Below are positions 13,401 through 25,174 of a stretch of DNA of 64,000 nt, one piece after another. The DNA is taken from contig NC_092580.1 of NCBI RefSeq assembly GCF_037975245.1, positions 30,868,001 to 30,932,000 on the forward strand, in the 5' to 3' direction. Position numbers and translations under genes: made by a program. The notes under the pieces were generated by a model. It made no database searches. It saw only the letters and a list, made by a program, of their open reading frames with translations, and had not been told where the DNA came from. Each line of letters begins with the position of its first letter. Within the stretch, counting starts at the first letter, position 1. Origin of the DNA: Apostichopus japonicus (Eukaryota > Echinodermata > Holothuroidea > Aspidochirotida > Stichopodidae).

Positions 13401-16400
13401 CTCTTTAATGCTATACACTTTATTTTGTATTAACATAATCTGAAGGCACATACCATACTCCACTAGTAAAGGAAAGACCTTGTACCAGAAAACCATATGT
13501 GTCTTATGGTCCCAAAGTCTCATCAGGAATAGTATAATTAGGCATAAACCTCAAAGGTTTGCAAATGAAAAAAATTAACCAATATGTTAAATTTGTGGTC
13601 ATGAAATCTTCAGTAACGAACTGATTTGCATAATTGATCGATATTTAGGGACAACCAGATGGCTATAACCACTCGGATCTCTTCAAGTTAGGAAGGAAAG
13701 TTGAGGGATAACATACCTTTGTGAGAATGATCCAACTTTACAACCAAGCACAAAGTGTAGCTTTAAGAGAAGTAGTTGATATTTTTGGCAGTTTTAATGT
13801 CATTTACGGGAGGATATCACTTCAGCCATGTGGAAAATGAGGCGCTTTAAGTTGGACCAAGGAGGGTTTTCTTGCTACATTTGTTTCTTATAAGATATGG
13901 AATATTAAAAACATTAATGATTGTCATTGTTTTGATTAGACTTTTCCTACTGGGTGGCTAGCAAGCTCCCCCTGGAGGACAAGCAGAGGATAGCCTTACT
14001 GAAAGTGGAATCGGCTGTCCAGAGGTTACGAGCAGAATTAAACTTACTTAAAGAGGTGAGCCCGCTTACAGCATGGGTCATTATCTATGTCTGCTTTAGA
14101 AAAAAACTAGTCCATTTAGTCTTAATTTGTTTTACATTGTTTTGGCAAATGTCGTGAAAGTACTTTGATCGAAGTATCTATCAAACATTTACGTTTAATT
14201 TTCATTCCTTTCGGGAGGTTATATGTATCTCTCTTAGCATCACTCGAGACATGAGGCAGTTTACACATTACCTCACCCACCAAAGTTATGACATGACAAC
14301 TATACAACATAAATATTAAATGTCAGAAGCAAGTATTGAAATATTAAAAAACAACTGTATTACTAATACTGCTAAAAAACTATATGTATGTAAGGTTAAA
14401 TAATTGGCAAAATCTATTCCATTTCTTTGCATATTACAAGCTTGTTTTGAATGAGTATTTCTTAATCCCAAAAGTATTATAAGTATTGGCCCTCATACAG
14501 TATTCTATAATTAAGGCTCAACTTTTCAGTCAATCAGTCTCTGCTTAGAGTTTTATATTTCTGTATTGTAATGTACTGAATTGAATGCAGTTATTTGGTT
14601 GTCATTGAGTTTCAGTCTACAGTAGCACGAGAGCGTTTACTTCTAGTCAAACATTTTAGGAAACCTGATTGAAGTATGTTCTCCTACTTGCATTTTTCAC
14701 CTACTTGCGAGAAAGGTTTCAATTGCGTGCAAAGTAAGTGAAACTGTAGGTTTTTCTCACAGTGTACCCACATGAAATGTGAAAAATTTTACTCTCGCTT
14801 TTGCATTCAAGTGAATTCTAAGTGCGTAGTTTTGCACGCCAGTTGTAGCTCATTTTAAGCGTGCAAGCAGTGCGTTCATAAGTAGTTGAAATTCCTTTCG
14901 AGAAATGCTCCAGCTGCTTGCCTAATATGCAAACGATTGGGACTTAAATATGATATAGTGTTTATTGAGCCCTGTCATATTGTGCAGTATTTAATACCGC
15001 AGTTTGCAATTTCTGTGAGGTGTTCTTTGGTCATTTTCACAGTGTACGGTACTCCGGTGCAAGAACTGCCAAACTCATATCGGTAACAAGAATGATGTTT
15101 TCAGGTAATTTGGGAAATAAGCTAATATTATATTGTGAAATATTTTAATGTTTAAAAGCTTACTCAGCTTACAGCTGGTACCAACTAAAGATACTCAGGA
15201 ATTGGAGGTCAAAGGTTACAAAGGATAATTTGACAATGTTTTATTCTCTTCTTCTCCTTCATGCAATTTATTCATTAATGCATACAATGATGAAAAATAA
15301 AAGCAACCTCTTGATCGTGCTAGAAACTAATCGTATGACATGTGAGATCCCTTCTGATTTGAGCAATAATTCAAGATTTGACGAAATGCTGCCTGGGCTC
15401 ACTGTAAATTCTGTCTTACAGCTTGATGGAGATTACTTCAATGGGTTGCCTTTAACAGGGTCATCTTGGGTGAATAAGAGCACACTCCTATAATTGTTAC
15501 TATTAATAAGTCAATTGTTCCAAGGAGCCAAGTCACTAGTGAAGAAATGATCTTTCCATGCAAGCTCTGTGTACAAACATGTCATCAAGGAAAGAACATC
15601 TGGCATTTAAAATATCATCATCATGATTTTATTAATTATAGAAATTTGCTTAAACAATATCTTAACATGTTCCTAGTGATAGCGGGTGAGTAACTTCAGA
15701 GTGAACAACCTCCCTGGAATGCCTCGGAGTCTGGGGATGCCTTGAAGCCTGGGGAATATCTCCAGGGTTGCTATAAGAGACCTAAAGGAGCTTAACAGAG
15801 TAAAAAAAACAAATATATTCCATACTATTACATGACATGAGGCATAGGTCTATAGTTTCTATGGGGAAGTTATGTAATCCCCAGCAGCAATATATCAAAC
15901 AATTAACCCTTAACACAAGGCAGACCATCTCTCATCTATCAGTTATTTAATTTCATTTTTTATGACTTTTTTTGGCAGTATGTCCTTGGATGGTCCAATG
16001 GCAGCTTACGTTAATCCTGGAGGGTATATCCATGAAACTATCACCCTCTACAAAGCTCAGAATCTTAACCTTCTCGGACGGCCATCGACTGACAATAGTT
16101 GGTTTCCCGGGTGAGTGTTACTTTGCCATTTTCAGATTTTCCATTGTCACAGCTTCGAAGCCGATCAAATCGGAGGAAATAAGCCATCGTCATCAACAAT
16201 TGTGCTGCTCTCAACATATTCAGAGTGGCTTTTCAGATCTTACCAACACTGTGTGGTACTTTCCTGCCATTTGGCCAAGGGGTGGGGATGGGGGTGTGTC
16301 CTGGGGAAGAATAAACTACCAGCCCCATCTTGCAGTCATGAGTTTTCCTTCAGCATATTATGAAACTGAGAATGAGTTATTACCCATCTCATTTTCCCCT

Positions 16401-16800
16401 GGTTCCCCTATAAATTGACCAAGAGCCCCTGGCATGTAGCCCACCCGGCCCTTTCCCCCATCTGTCAGGCCTTCATTTTGTTTGAATCAAACATTTTGAG
16501 AAAAAACATGTATACTACCTCATTTTTGAATGGCTGCATCTTTGATAGTAATGAATTCTGAGAAATGCTAGCTTTTAATCCAAACCAATTGGTCATTGAA
16601 ATTATCACATTTGTTCTTGTAACATTTTCAGATTCGCTTGGACAATCTTACAATGTCGCAGCTGCGCAAGTCACATGGGATGGAAATTCACAGCAGTGAA
16701 GAAGAAGTATAAACCACAGAAATTTTGGGGATTAACGAGGTCAGCCTTGCAGTCTGGATTACAAGACAATGAAATGGAAGACCTCGCCCTACAAATGTAA
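7472..16800 (+). CDS. CRBN: Cereblon, substrate receptor of the CRL4 ubiquitin ligase
   Basis: Cereblon binds DDB1 in the CUL4-RBX1 E3 ligase and recognises C-terminal cyclic-imide degrons in its CULT domain. Ten exons: 7472-7673, 8440-8555, 9759-9961, 10547-10705, 11398-11620, 12816-12903, 13940-14055, 15043-15104, 15979-16110, 16632-16800. They sum to 1470 nt (489 aa; human 442) and all phases fit. Residues about 1-85 are acidic and poorly conserved. The LON-like domain follows ([20 protein letters not shown], then VIGRQRFRV), with the DDB1-binding helical stretch around exons 5-7. The CULT domain is in exons 8-10. Its zinc cysteines are the pairs CKNC (375/378) and CRSC (442/445). The tri-Trp pocket is W431, W437 and W451, followed by F453. 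Against human, H378 is Asn429 and V388 is Ile439. Intron 1 appears to use a GC donor (AAG|GCTAGT); reading through it meets a TAG at once. Start chosen: the first Met of the acidic exon. Confidence 0.95.
8931..9305 (+). repeat. Direct repeat pair inside CRBN intron 2
   Basis: A segment of about 90 bp beginning ggcattgaagactcgcccc (8931-9022) recurs with small changes at 9214-9305 (ggcaattgaagactcgcccc). Both copies contain tctgaaaagttaact and ttgcttgcaagtgaagttt. The copies are about 283 bp apart in the same orientation. The family is not recognised. Confidence 0.7.
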
Positions 16801-16865
16801 ACAACTTAAACAAATTAACAAAAAGTGTAAAATAGAAAGATATGTGAATCAATGTTTGATATAAA

Positions 16866-16980
16866 AATAAAATAAAACTGTTAGCAAACTGCTTATCCAC
16901 TAGAGAGCCTGTGTAGAAGAATGTGTAAAAGTAAGTTTACTTGACGTTCCGATCCTTGCATGAACTTCTTCAGAGGCTAA
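16866..16980 (-). repeat. Interspersed repeat copy, same family as 28757-28935
   Basis: aactgttagcaaactgcttatccacta ... gcctgtgtagaagaatgtgtaaaagtaag ... gttccgatc ... cttcttcagaggct matches the reverse complement of 28801-28940 almost base for base over about 110 bp. The related motif 'cctctgaagaagatcc...aggatcaaacatcag' recurs at about 38728-38757. It is probably a retroelement tail, but the family is not established. It directly overlaps the CRBN polyadenylation-signal region. Confidence 0.7.
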
Positions 16981-17445
16981 AAAAAGGCAATGTTTGATAT
17001 AAACAGAGAGGTCATTGTAGATTATTCGACTGTGTTAACCATAATACATTGATCCATATTCAGTATTGATAGTGTAAATATTACCAGATATAATTATTAA
17101 CACTTGGGCTGTGATTTAAGAAGCGAGGTTTAGCAACCAAACAAAACCTGGATATAAGTCATCAACAAAAGTAACCTGTGTTTTATGCCTACTAATACAG
17201 TACCTGTAGTATTTGGTATAACATTAATATATAATTTATTATGATGTAACTGCAAATCTAAGAGAACTTGACATAGTGATTACAGTCATATTATATATCA
17301 TGAGCAAATTTTGCTGTTTATTCAGGGCCTGATTTTACTTGATTTACTTGGCCTGATTTAGATTTAAGAGCCGGGCTCCAACTGGCCATGAAGCAACCGA
17401 GGCACGCAGTGTGTTTACATTGCTATACAGGTGCACATGTAATAT

Positions 17446-17447
<2 letters not shown>

Positions 17448-17479
<32 letters not shown>
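17448..17479 (+). repeat. GT dinucleotide microsatellite
   Basis: About 15 uninterrupted GT units in intergenic DNA downstream of CRBN. Confidence 0.95.
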
Positions 17480-17480
<1 letters not shown>

Positions 17481-18423
17481 AACTAATGCGGCATTGTTAA
17501 GATTTCATTCATGATTTGCGAGTGTTCTATATACATTGCTTATGCTTTGTAATAAGGAAAGTAATATGAAGGGGCAACAGTGAAAGAGGAAATGTACATC
17601 TGAAGATATTTAATGGAATCTCTCTAATTTTTGCTGTTTCTTTTCCTCTTTGCTAATTTTGAGTTCCTCTAGACTAATGGAAGTGCAGTTAACAGGTTTA
17701 ATTTTTTACTCAGTAGCGAACCTTCATCAGTTTTTGTGTACGCCCTTTGTTTGTTGCAAATACATCATTCGAAATGTAAATTAAATTCACTTCTTTCTTA
17801 GTTCTTAAGTTACCAGGGACGGATCCCTGAGCGTTGACTGGGGATACCCCATCTACTTTGAAAATTTTTTTGTTTCCATAAGGCGGCTTAGATGCAAAAT
17901 GGTGTTATCATTTCCATCATGGCTGATTGAAACATCACAAGGTTAAATTCCTCAAATTGAGTGGCAGTGTAGCACATGTGTATCATGCAAAATGAAGGCT
18001 GCACACAGATTCATCGAATGGGTATGAAGGTCATCATTCCTCCGAGGTATTTTGAAAAAAGATGTCCTGACAGTAAGTTACAAACTAATATATTTACATG
18101 CAGCAGACCTTACTAGGTTGCCGGGACAGAGGACATCACCAATGGCACCACCCAAGTTGGAAAGGGAAAGTTAATTGTAGAATAGGGGAACACTGATAAA
18201 ACAAATATTATAATGCAGAGGTATTGGAATAATACAAAGAAGAAAATAAAGGAAAGTATATTTTAAATCTTCTTAGAGGGTATTTAAAGTTTAAATCTTC
18301 TTTGAGGGTATTCAATCCCCCCCCCCCCCTTAAAAAAAAAATGGGCATTACATGAAGTTGCAGATCTCATCTCCTTCATGACTTACTCTCGGCATCCTAA
18401 TTTCGCTAAAGAGTATCGCATTT

Positions 18424-18801
18424 AAGTGGGGGAGGGGGCACAACATCAGAGGGGCACTTTCTCATTCCACAACCACCACTCGTTATGCTATAAACCGATA
18501 CAAACTGGCCATATCACTTAACTATATATGATGTGTTAGTATTCTATCAATATCATTGATTGAGAATATTTATTGTTAACCGTGCTACAAAAAGATATGG
18601 GATTCCATTATAAAAAAAACATGTACAGACTAAAAATGAATAATTAAAATTAAATATTAAATATTAAAAATAACAAAGGCTTTAAGATATCCAAAAAGAC
18701 AATTCTTCATCAAAGGGGCACATTTTATTTGCCAGTAGGGCATGCACATTAAAAAGTGGGGGCACATCTCGCCCCCCTCCCCCTCCGGCTCCTACCCCCT
18801 G
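18424..18801 (-). mobile_element. Truncated copy of the 2313-2777 hAT-type MITE
   Basis: The reverse complement follows the 2313-2777 element through its body: the stretches tactggcaaat, tttggatatctta, agtctgtacatg, tactaacacatcatatat and gtggttgtggaatgagaaagtgccc all recur. The end CAGGGGGTAGGAGCC is intact at 18801. The other end stops at about 18424, lacking its terminal inverted repeat, and no target-site duplication is visible. Confidence 0.75.
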
Positions 18802-19533
18802 CATATCCATATACAATACATGTAGGGAGATGAGAAAATGAAACGAAACAAGAGGCGTAAAGTAATAAATAATATAGAGTTTATTATAACCATAAATTGC
18901 GGCAGGGAAAATGTCTTTGAGTACTCTTAGCTCCTTACTCCCGATGGGTCTCATCTTCGCAGCAGTTATAACATTTATCTCAGTTCGAACGCCACTCTTC
19001 CTTTCTCCATGCTGAGATCTTATATTTGCTCCGTCCCTTCCCTCCTCAAAGTTAAGACACTTTGATGACCTATACCATAATTGAAACAGGTTTATCCCAT
19101 AACTTAACAAACATATCTTCATATTAGTAATATTGACTAATGATATTACGAAAGGGTGTCTATTGGATATTCATACTTATGCCAAGGGTTTGTCCTCTTT
19201 GAATGAGTAATTACCCTTTGTCACAACCTTACTCCTTTAAACTTTGTTTAAACCCTTTCCTAACTTCTTGGTGATGTGGTATTTTGCCCTTCCTGTATAT
19301 GTCACACAGGTGTAACAACTTATAAGTGTAGGTCTTTTACCTTCTTTTACAAATACATAAGCACAATTGACTCACTGAGGCGTTTAAACTAAACTTGACC
19401 TACACAGAACAAGGACAGACCCACCTTCAAAGTATTTAACCACTATATATAACCAAAATGATGTAAAAAAAAAAATTGTTGGCAATTAAGTAACTTTCCA
19501 ACTATTTACTTTATTACTACTTTATGCTGAGTG

Positions 19534-22230
19534 TCAACTATATGGTAACCTACATATTCTAACATCCACAGGTCCTGACTCAGTCTGTTCTATTCCTACC
19601 GGTTTGGTTTTCAAGCATTCTTTCGGGCAAAGATTTCCATCCCAAACCTCAAAGTTTTTCTCTTTACTTGGTAGTATGCCTGTCGTGGACGTATAACACG
19701 TCACATTTGGTGTCATTTTAATATGAAAAGGTAAAAGTGTCTTCGGACAATCATAGCAAACCTTTATTTCTCTACGCGAGGTCTTGATATTGTTTTGGTT
19801 TTTGTTTCCCGAAGCATCAAATTCTCTACCGGATAAATACTTTCCATTTGGTGCTAAAACTTTACCCAAGAGAAGCTGGGCCATCATTTCGGTCGGATTA
19901 CTACACACTCTAATTTCCCCATCCAGTTCATTACAATAGTGATGCCAGTGCAACGACCCTACTATAAGGGGCGAGGATTGTGTAGTATGCCTCATCCCCG
20001 TTGCCATGGTGAATCCGTCAAGCAGTTGGACTCGCTTATCCAACGAAACAAGCCTTTTGGCAAGCGCATCACTTTCTAGGAAGCCAAATGCAGTGAAAAG
20101 AGACATGACTTTAGGATTAAAGTTGTATAAAGGATATATCGTTCCGTTCCATGAGACAGGGACTGCATTCAGTAGCCACATCAGTTGCGTATCATCGCCT
20201 ATGGCAACAACGATAACATCCGGCCAACTTTTATTGTTACCAAATAAAGTTTCCCGCCAAAACCCTTTTGCACCCAATATCAACTCAAATGTTCCCTTGT
20301 TAACTAGTTTTTCATTATGACACGTTGTTTCAAGTCCTACATGTCTGTCTATTTCCCTTTTTACATCACCAAATCTTTCGATTCGAAAATCTTGGTTAAT
20401 CAATTTCAAATTTCCCAGCTTTAGTTCAGCATAACCCCAGCATTTGTCAAAGTCTGATGCACTGATCATAGATTTCTCCTCTTTCGTTAGAATCACATCC
20501 AGGATAGATAGAAAAATTCCTCGTAGAATAGATGAACCTAAAATTGCGATGGTCTTTAACCCCTGTGTTTGTGAAGCAAGCTCTACATCCCTCTTGCTGA
20601 AAATATCGAAACTGCAACGACTCGGTTGGAATACCCAACCGCTTCGCAGCGTTCCTCGCTTTGTTCCTGCTAAATCTCTGGTAACCCATGAACCTTTGAT
20701 CCAGGTGGTATCATTTTGTGGGACGGTTTGGCACGATGGTAACTGATCGGCGCGTTCCCTTTCGTATGCTTTGTCAATTAATCCATTTACTTTGAGTCGA
20801 AAGGGACTCCCAGAGACTTGAAATTGAGATGTGTGATTGGCTTGCTCGATATAAAGATCATACTCACCCGGTAGAGTTGCAGTATATGTAAAGTTTACGA
20901 CAGAGCCATCTGGAGTAATCCCCGACTGCTTCGCAGAGAATATATGGTTCTCCCCTACTGCTAGAACACTAAATACAAATGCACGATTTGTTCCATTCAT
21001 CTCTGCTTTTTCGACGAGAATTGATATGGTAGCAGCCTCTCCTAGTTTCGCTGTATGCAAACCATCTCCAATTGCTTGGCTCTTGGATTGTCGAAGGGTG
21101 TCGGTATTCGAATGAGGAATATGAAGGATAGGGTACACTGTATCATGAGGAACTCTAGAGGTTCGTGTGGTAGGGTGTGGTATAGGTCTAAGCCGAGTAG
21201 ACGCTTGATACCTTTCAGGAAAAGCCACTGTGAAGTTAAGAAAATGACATCCTGATCGAGGTGGTGATAAATTGACTAGTATACAGGGCCGCTCGTGGTG
21301 CGGGAGGGGGCAGTTTAACATTTTCCAGCATCACAAGATTCTTTGTCAGTTATTATGTATCAAATCATACAAAAGTCTGTTGTCCATCAAGAGTGGCGTC
21401 GCCAGACAGTTGGAAGTAGGGGTGATCAGGGTCCGCTACAGGGGCCCCTGGATGAGGTTAGTTGGGTGCGGCCCTGGACAATTTGGTTTCCTTCGTTCTA
21501 ACAACTGAAATCAGCTTAAAGCCAGCATAATTTGGACTTGTCATACATATATAATTATAGTACGTGTAATAGAAGTCAAAGAGATGTGTGTTCTCCTGCC
21601 TTATAATTTTGGACATTGCAAATGTTATTGGGGTGCATGTGTGGGGGGGGGGGGGCAGGGTGGGCACCAGGAAGGAACAGCATTTTGGTATTTTAGTTCA
21701 GATGCCATTAACGTAAAATATTTTCTAAGACATTGTTGAATGTTCCTGTATACAGAAGAAAGTTTGGTATCAATTCGAGATTTTTTGAATGTTAACACAA
21801 ACTTAGACCTTACTATAAGATAATTTCATGTCCACTACCTTTCTCTTTGATTGGTTACATGTAAGATGCAAATTATCTTTCAACTAAGCTTATACTTATT
21901 GCTGCAGAACAGAAAATTGCATAGCATTTTGTGACGGTGTATTTTACATTGTACAATTAATGATAACCCACAACCCCCCCCCCTCCCCAACTCCACCAAA
22001 AATAAATTGTGCTACTAAAAAATCTTACCGTTTTCCTTAAACCGTAACTTCTCCTTATCTTGGTAAACGAAGGAATTGCCATAGGAGGGATCTTGAAAAC
22101 GTTGCTTCTGTGGCACTTCATAAATATTCAATAAAACATTTATCAAAATGATACAAGCAAGAAACCGCAATATGTTTATGATCCAATTTTTTGTAGCATG
22201 TCCTATGATGATGGCCATGTTTGACTTCAT
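19534..22230 (-). CDS. NXPE-like type II membrane protein: filamin-type repeat plus SGNH/PC-esterase-like domain
   Basis: Exon 1 is 22230..22029 and exon 2 is 21227..19534 (1896 nt, 631 aa). The donor is AACG|GTAAGA, the acceptor TTCACAG|TG, and phase 1 matches. The start is the first Met after an in-frame TGA. Residues about 14-38 form one hydrophobic helix (IINILRFLACIILINVLL) without a signal-peptide site, so a type II anchor with a lumenal C-terminus is likely. A low-complexity stem follows. A filamin/E-set repeat lies at about 124-214, ending in the typical SPFRLKV. The esterase-like domain begins near GSWV and has block I as LGSSILRG (Ser300 region) and block V as GSLHWHH (491-497). The C-terminus has several Cys (CYDCP, CPKEC) and multiple N-glycosylation sequons (NGT, NFT, NHT, NDT, NVT). 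NXPE and CASD1-like proteins share this layout. In both catalytic blocks the expected Asp is replaced (GDS to GSS, DxxH to GSLH). The function is not known; this could also be a distinct invertebrate family. Confidence 0.72.
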
Positions 22231-22600
22231 TAACTGGTTGCAAAACGAGTCCTCAGTATTAATAGCAGTCGCAATCTCATTATCGGGTCATCTGTCGAAG
22301 GAAAGGTTAAGTTGTTCATATTATTGGTAGTAAAACAGTACAACGACATCAAGTATACCATAAAACTCTTACTCTTCAAGTTGTGCACCCAGTCGAAACC
22401 ACTCTATAAACTGAAAAGAAATAAAGATCACATCACACCTATTATGTCAATGTACTCTAGCTAGTGTTTATTTGTCGTCCAGGGTAAAACTGGACATATT
22501 TTCCAACTTAGGGTAAGCTAACCACTTGAATGCCAAAATACACGCACGCTTTCAACTGAATGTCAACAATATTTCTACTTCAAAGCTGAATAGTTCAGAT

Positions 22601-22969
22601 CAAGGGCGTAGGAACCGTGGGGGGCTGAGGGGGGCGCCAGCCCCCCCCCCAGTGAAAAATGTGGAGGGGCGGAAGTACCATTCCGCCCCCCCCCCGGTTC
22701 GCAAGTCAGAAAACCCCTTTTTCATTTCCAAATGAGAAAAAAAATCTCATTTGGAGCACCAAATTGCATCTAAGGCCAGGTGAAAATACAAAATTAAGTT
22801 TACAAAATGGAGTGGCTGTTGAAGTGTGCTATATTGCACCAAATTGCATCTGAGGCCACCTGGAAATGCAAAAAAGGGACACCCCCTCCCCTTAGACCCC
22901 TCCCCCAGGCTGGCCATCAGTCTTCAGCCCCCCCCCCCCCCCACTCAAAAGTACCTTCCTACGCCACTG
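22601..22969. mobile_element. hAT-type MITE, 369 bp, with 8-bp target-site duplication
   Basis: The flanking 8-mers are identical: gttcagat at 22593-22600 and 22970-22977. The ends are inverted, CAAGGGCGTAGGAA on the left and, read inward, CAGTGGCGTAGGAA on the right (11-12 of 14 match). The interior carries long C tracts and has no coding capacity. The exact 8-bp duplication supports hAT-type insertion. Confidence 0.88.
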
Positions 22970-24514
22970 GTTCAGATTGATATAAAACAAAATAAAAAAT
23001 AAAAGGCATAAAAAGCCATGTCTTTTGGAAGATGCAAACTCTTTTTCTCACCATACAGCTTTAAATTTTATTAAACATATTTCGTTTATCCGATACGTTA
23101 TTTGCAACAACAAAAAACGAAAAAAAATTACCATCATTTTGAGTTCTCTGCTCAGTTTCTTTTCTTCTTCTTCCTGGACTCTAAAAACAACAACATTAAA
23201 ATTCTTTGCCGAAACTTTCAGTCAATAATTGTAGTACTTGAAACGCATGAATTCGATTTATTTAAACTTTCTTTCTGACGAGCAAGGTTTGAATATCCCA
23301 AGGCTGTATATTTGTTCGTTTATCGAAACAAAACTGTTACAAACCATCCGTACACGACGTACATGTTACTGTAGTACACCACTTGTACTGCATACCAGTG
23401 GTTTATGGGGACCATAACCAACACAGTATTGACATGTTCCTAAAAAATTAAACATTGCCTCTTCGTGTTCATTGACGCGGTAAATTCAGATTATACATCA
23501 TATTTATAGCAGTGAACACAAAGGAAAGCATTGTGTTGCACTGTTAATGAAGACAAGATATACCTATATATAAATTTGTAAAGCTATTCAGAAATCTATA
23601 GTATAGTCACTGCCACGTACTGTACTTTCATGAAAACGTATTATTATATCTTACTTCAAATAAAAATACAAGCAAAACGAAAACACGCAAAGTGGTCCTT
23701 ATCGACGGTAATGATAGTAAATGGGGCAAAGACCAAAGATCTTTTTTTTATGTTTATACTTACATAAGGTTGTTTAACCTACTTGTGATTACCTCATGAT
23801 TGTTAGGGATTGAATGGTGTTAAATTTCGTTCGCCCATTAAGATAACATAAAATAACCCAGAATGAAATGGTTTAACCTACATATTTATATGGCTATTAA
23901 AAGTCGTTAACCTTCGGGGAATGTACTGTTGAATCAGGGTGCTGCTACTCTAACTTAGAGTAGCAGCTGCCCTGGTTGAATAAACCTTAAAAGAGGCTAA
24001 CTATATATACATCATGACATTTTAAGAGCAATGTGCATTGCTGATCGCATATAGAGTCAAAGTTGAATTTTCCATGCTTAACCCCCCTCCCGATACTGTA
24101 TTTTATTACCGTGTAAAAATAATAGTAAGATCGATATCATGCGATAATTGACATAGTCGTAACTTACAAATTTGGAATGTTTGCTCAGCTGATAATGTTT
24201 TCTGAGTTTAAAACTTCGTTAAAATGTATCGTTTTTTAGTACAAATACTATTTTCCCTATGTGGATAAATGATTGAAAACTCAACAAAGTTCAGCTAGTG
24301 AAATGCCTGATGAAATCATTCATTCGGCCCTTGTTAGATACATTTACAAAATATCACAAATATTTGAAAAATATATATCTTCGCAACAAAACTTGCTATG
24401 AGAATGTGGTTTCGCATAAAGATTCAGAACATTTTCAACAATTTTCCTGATAAATATTACTTTCGTCAATCCTTTAAAGTGTTACAAATGGCCCGTCATA
24501 AGGTGTCATACTCC

Positions 24515-25174
24515 CAAGGGCGGCGGAAGCGCTTTTAATCTAGGGGGGGGGGCACCGACATCAAAGGGCACTTTGCAGAAATTCGATTGGACTGATGCAG
24601 CCTTATATTTAGTACCCTTTATAACTCTTATTGTATTATCTTATTTGTGTATACACATCACTCCATCAACGCCCCCCCCCCCCCCTCCACAAAGGTAAAT
24701 ATGCACACTAGCACTGCAATATCCAATGTGCAAATAGGGAAACAAGCATCAAGTTTTCTTTTGAGACAAAATGAGGGGAAATCATGCTAGTTGCTAATGT
24801 AGGAATCTTCCGAATTAGAGTTTATTTCTTGTTAATATCTTAACAAATTTGTTCTATTCGAGATAGCTAAATTTGAGTTTGACCCACAGAAATTCATTAA
24901 AATTCCCGGCGTAGCCAGGATTTGCACAGTTGTATGCACGACTATCTGAGCGGAGCGCCACCATCGGTTGGCGCGGAGCGTACTAGATAATTTTTGGTTT
25001 TACAAACCCGTCAGATGGCCGGAAACGGCCCTTCCCGAGTGTTCATTCTGGTTCCCTGGCCTCTTGCTAACTTGAGACACCTCAATTTTTATGTAGAAAA
25101 AGGGCACATTTTTAACCTGAGGAAAAGTGGGTGGGGGGCACGTGCCCCCTGTGCCCCCGGTTCCGCCGCCCTTG
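24515..25174. mobile_element. hAT-type MITE, 660 bp, with perfect TIR and 8-bp target-site duplication
   Basis: Perfect 14-bp inverted ends CAAGGGCGGCGGAA, with patchy similarity continuing inward. The target-site duplication catactcc is identical at 24507-24514 and 25175-25182. There is no transposase frame. The interior includes a GC-rich palindromic patch (gagcggagcgcc...ggcgcggagcg) and long C/G runs. Confidence 0.92.

Larger units (their letters stand above)
16801..19533. other. Intergenic region between CRBN and the NXPE-like gene
   Basis: It holds CRBN 3' sequence (AATAAA at 16866-16871, about 65 nt past the stop), an interspersed repeat copy (about 16866-16980), a GT microsatellite, a C run followed by an A run near 18306-18340, and a truncated hAT-type MITE. 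The open frame at 18682-19122 on the minus strand reads through the MITE and is not considered a gene. AATAAA on the minus strand at 19515-19510 probably ends the NXPE-like transcript. Confidence 0.5.

Noticed and set aside
17812-17840. caggga-cggatccctg as a transposon terminus
   Set aside because: It is a short self-complementary patch; no partner end or duplication was found nearby.
18682-19122. 146-codon minus-strand frame
   Set aside because: Its C-terminal third translates the truncated hAT-type MITE; the similar frame at 2243-2434 is the other copy of the same element. No protein family matches.
21385-21665. Possible further hAT-like end (gtggcgtcgccagac...) upstream of NXPE-like exon 2
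   Set aside because: I could find neither a matching inverted end nor a target-site duplication.
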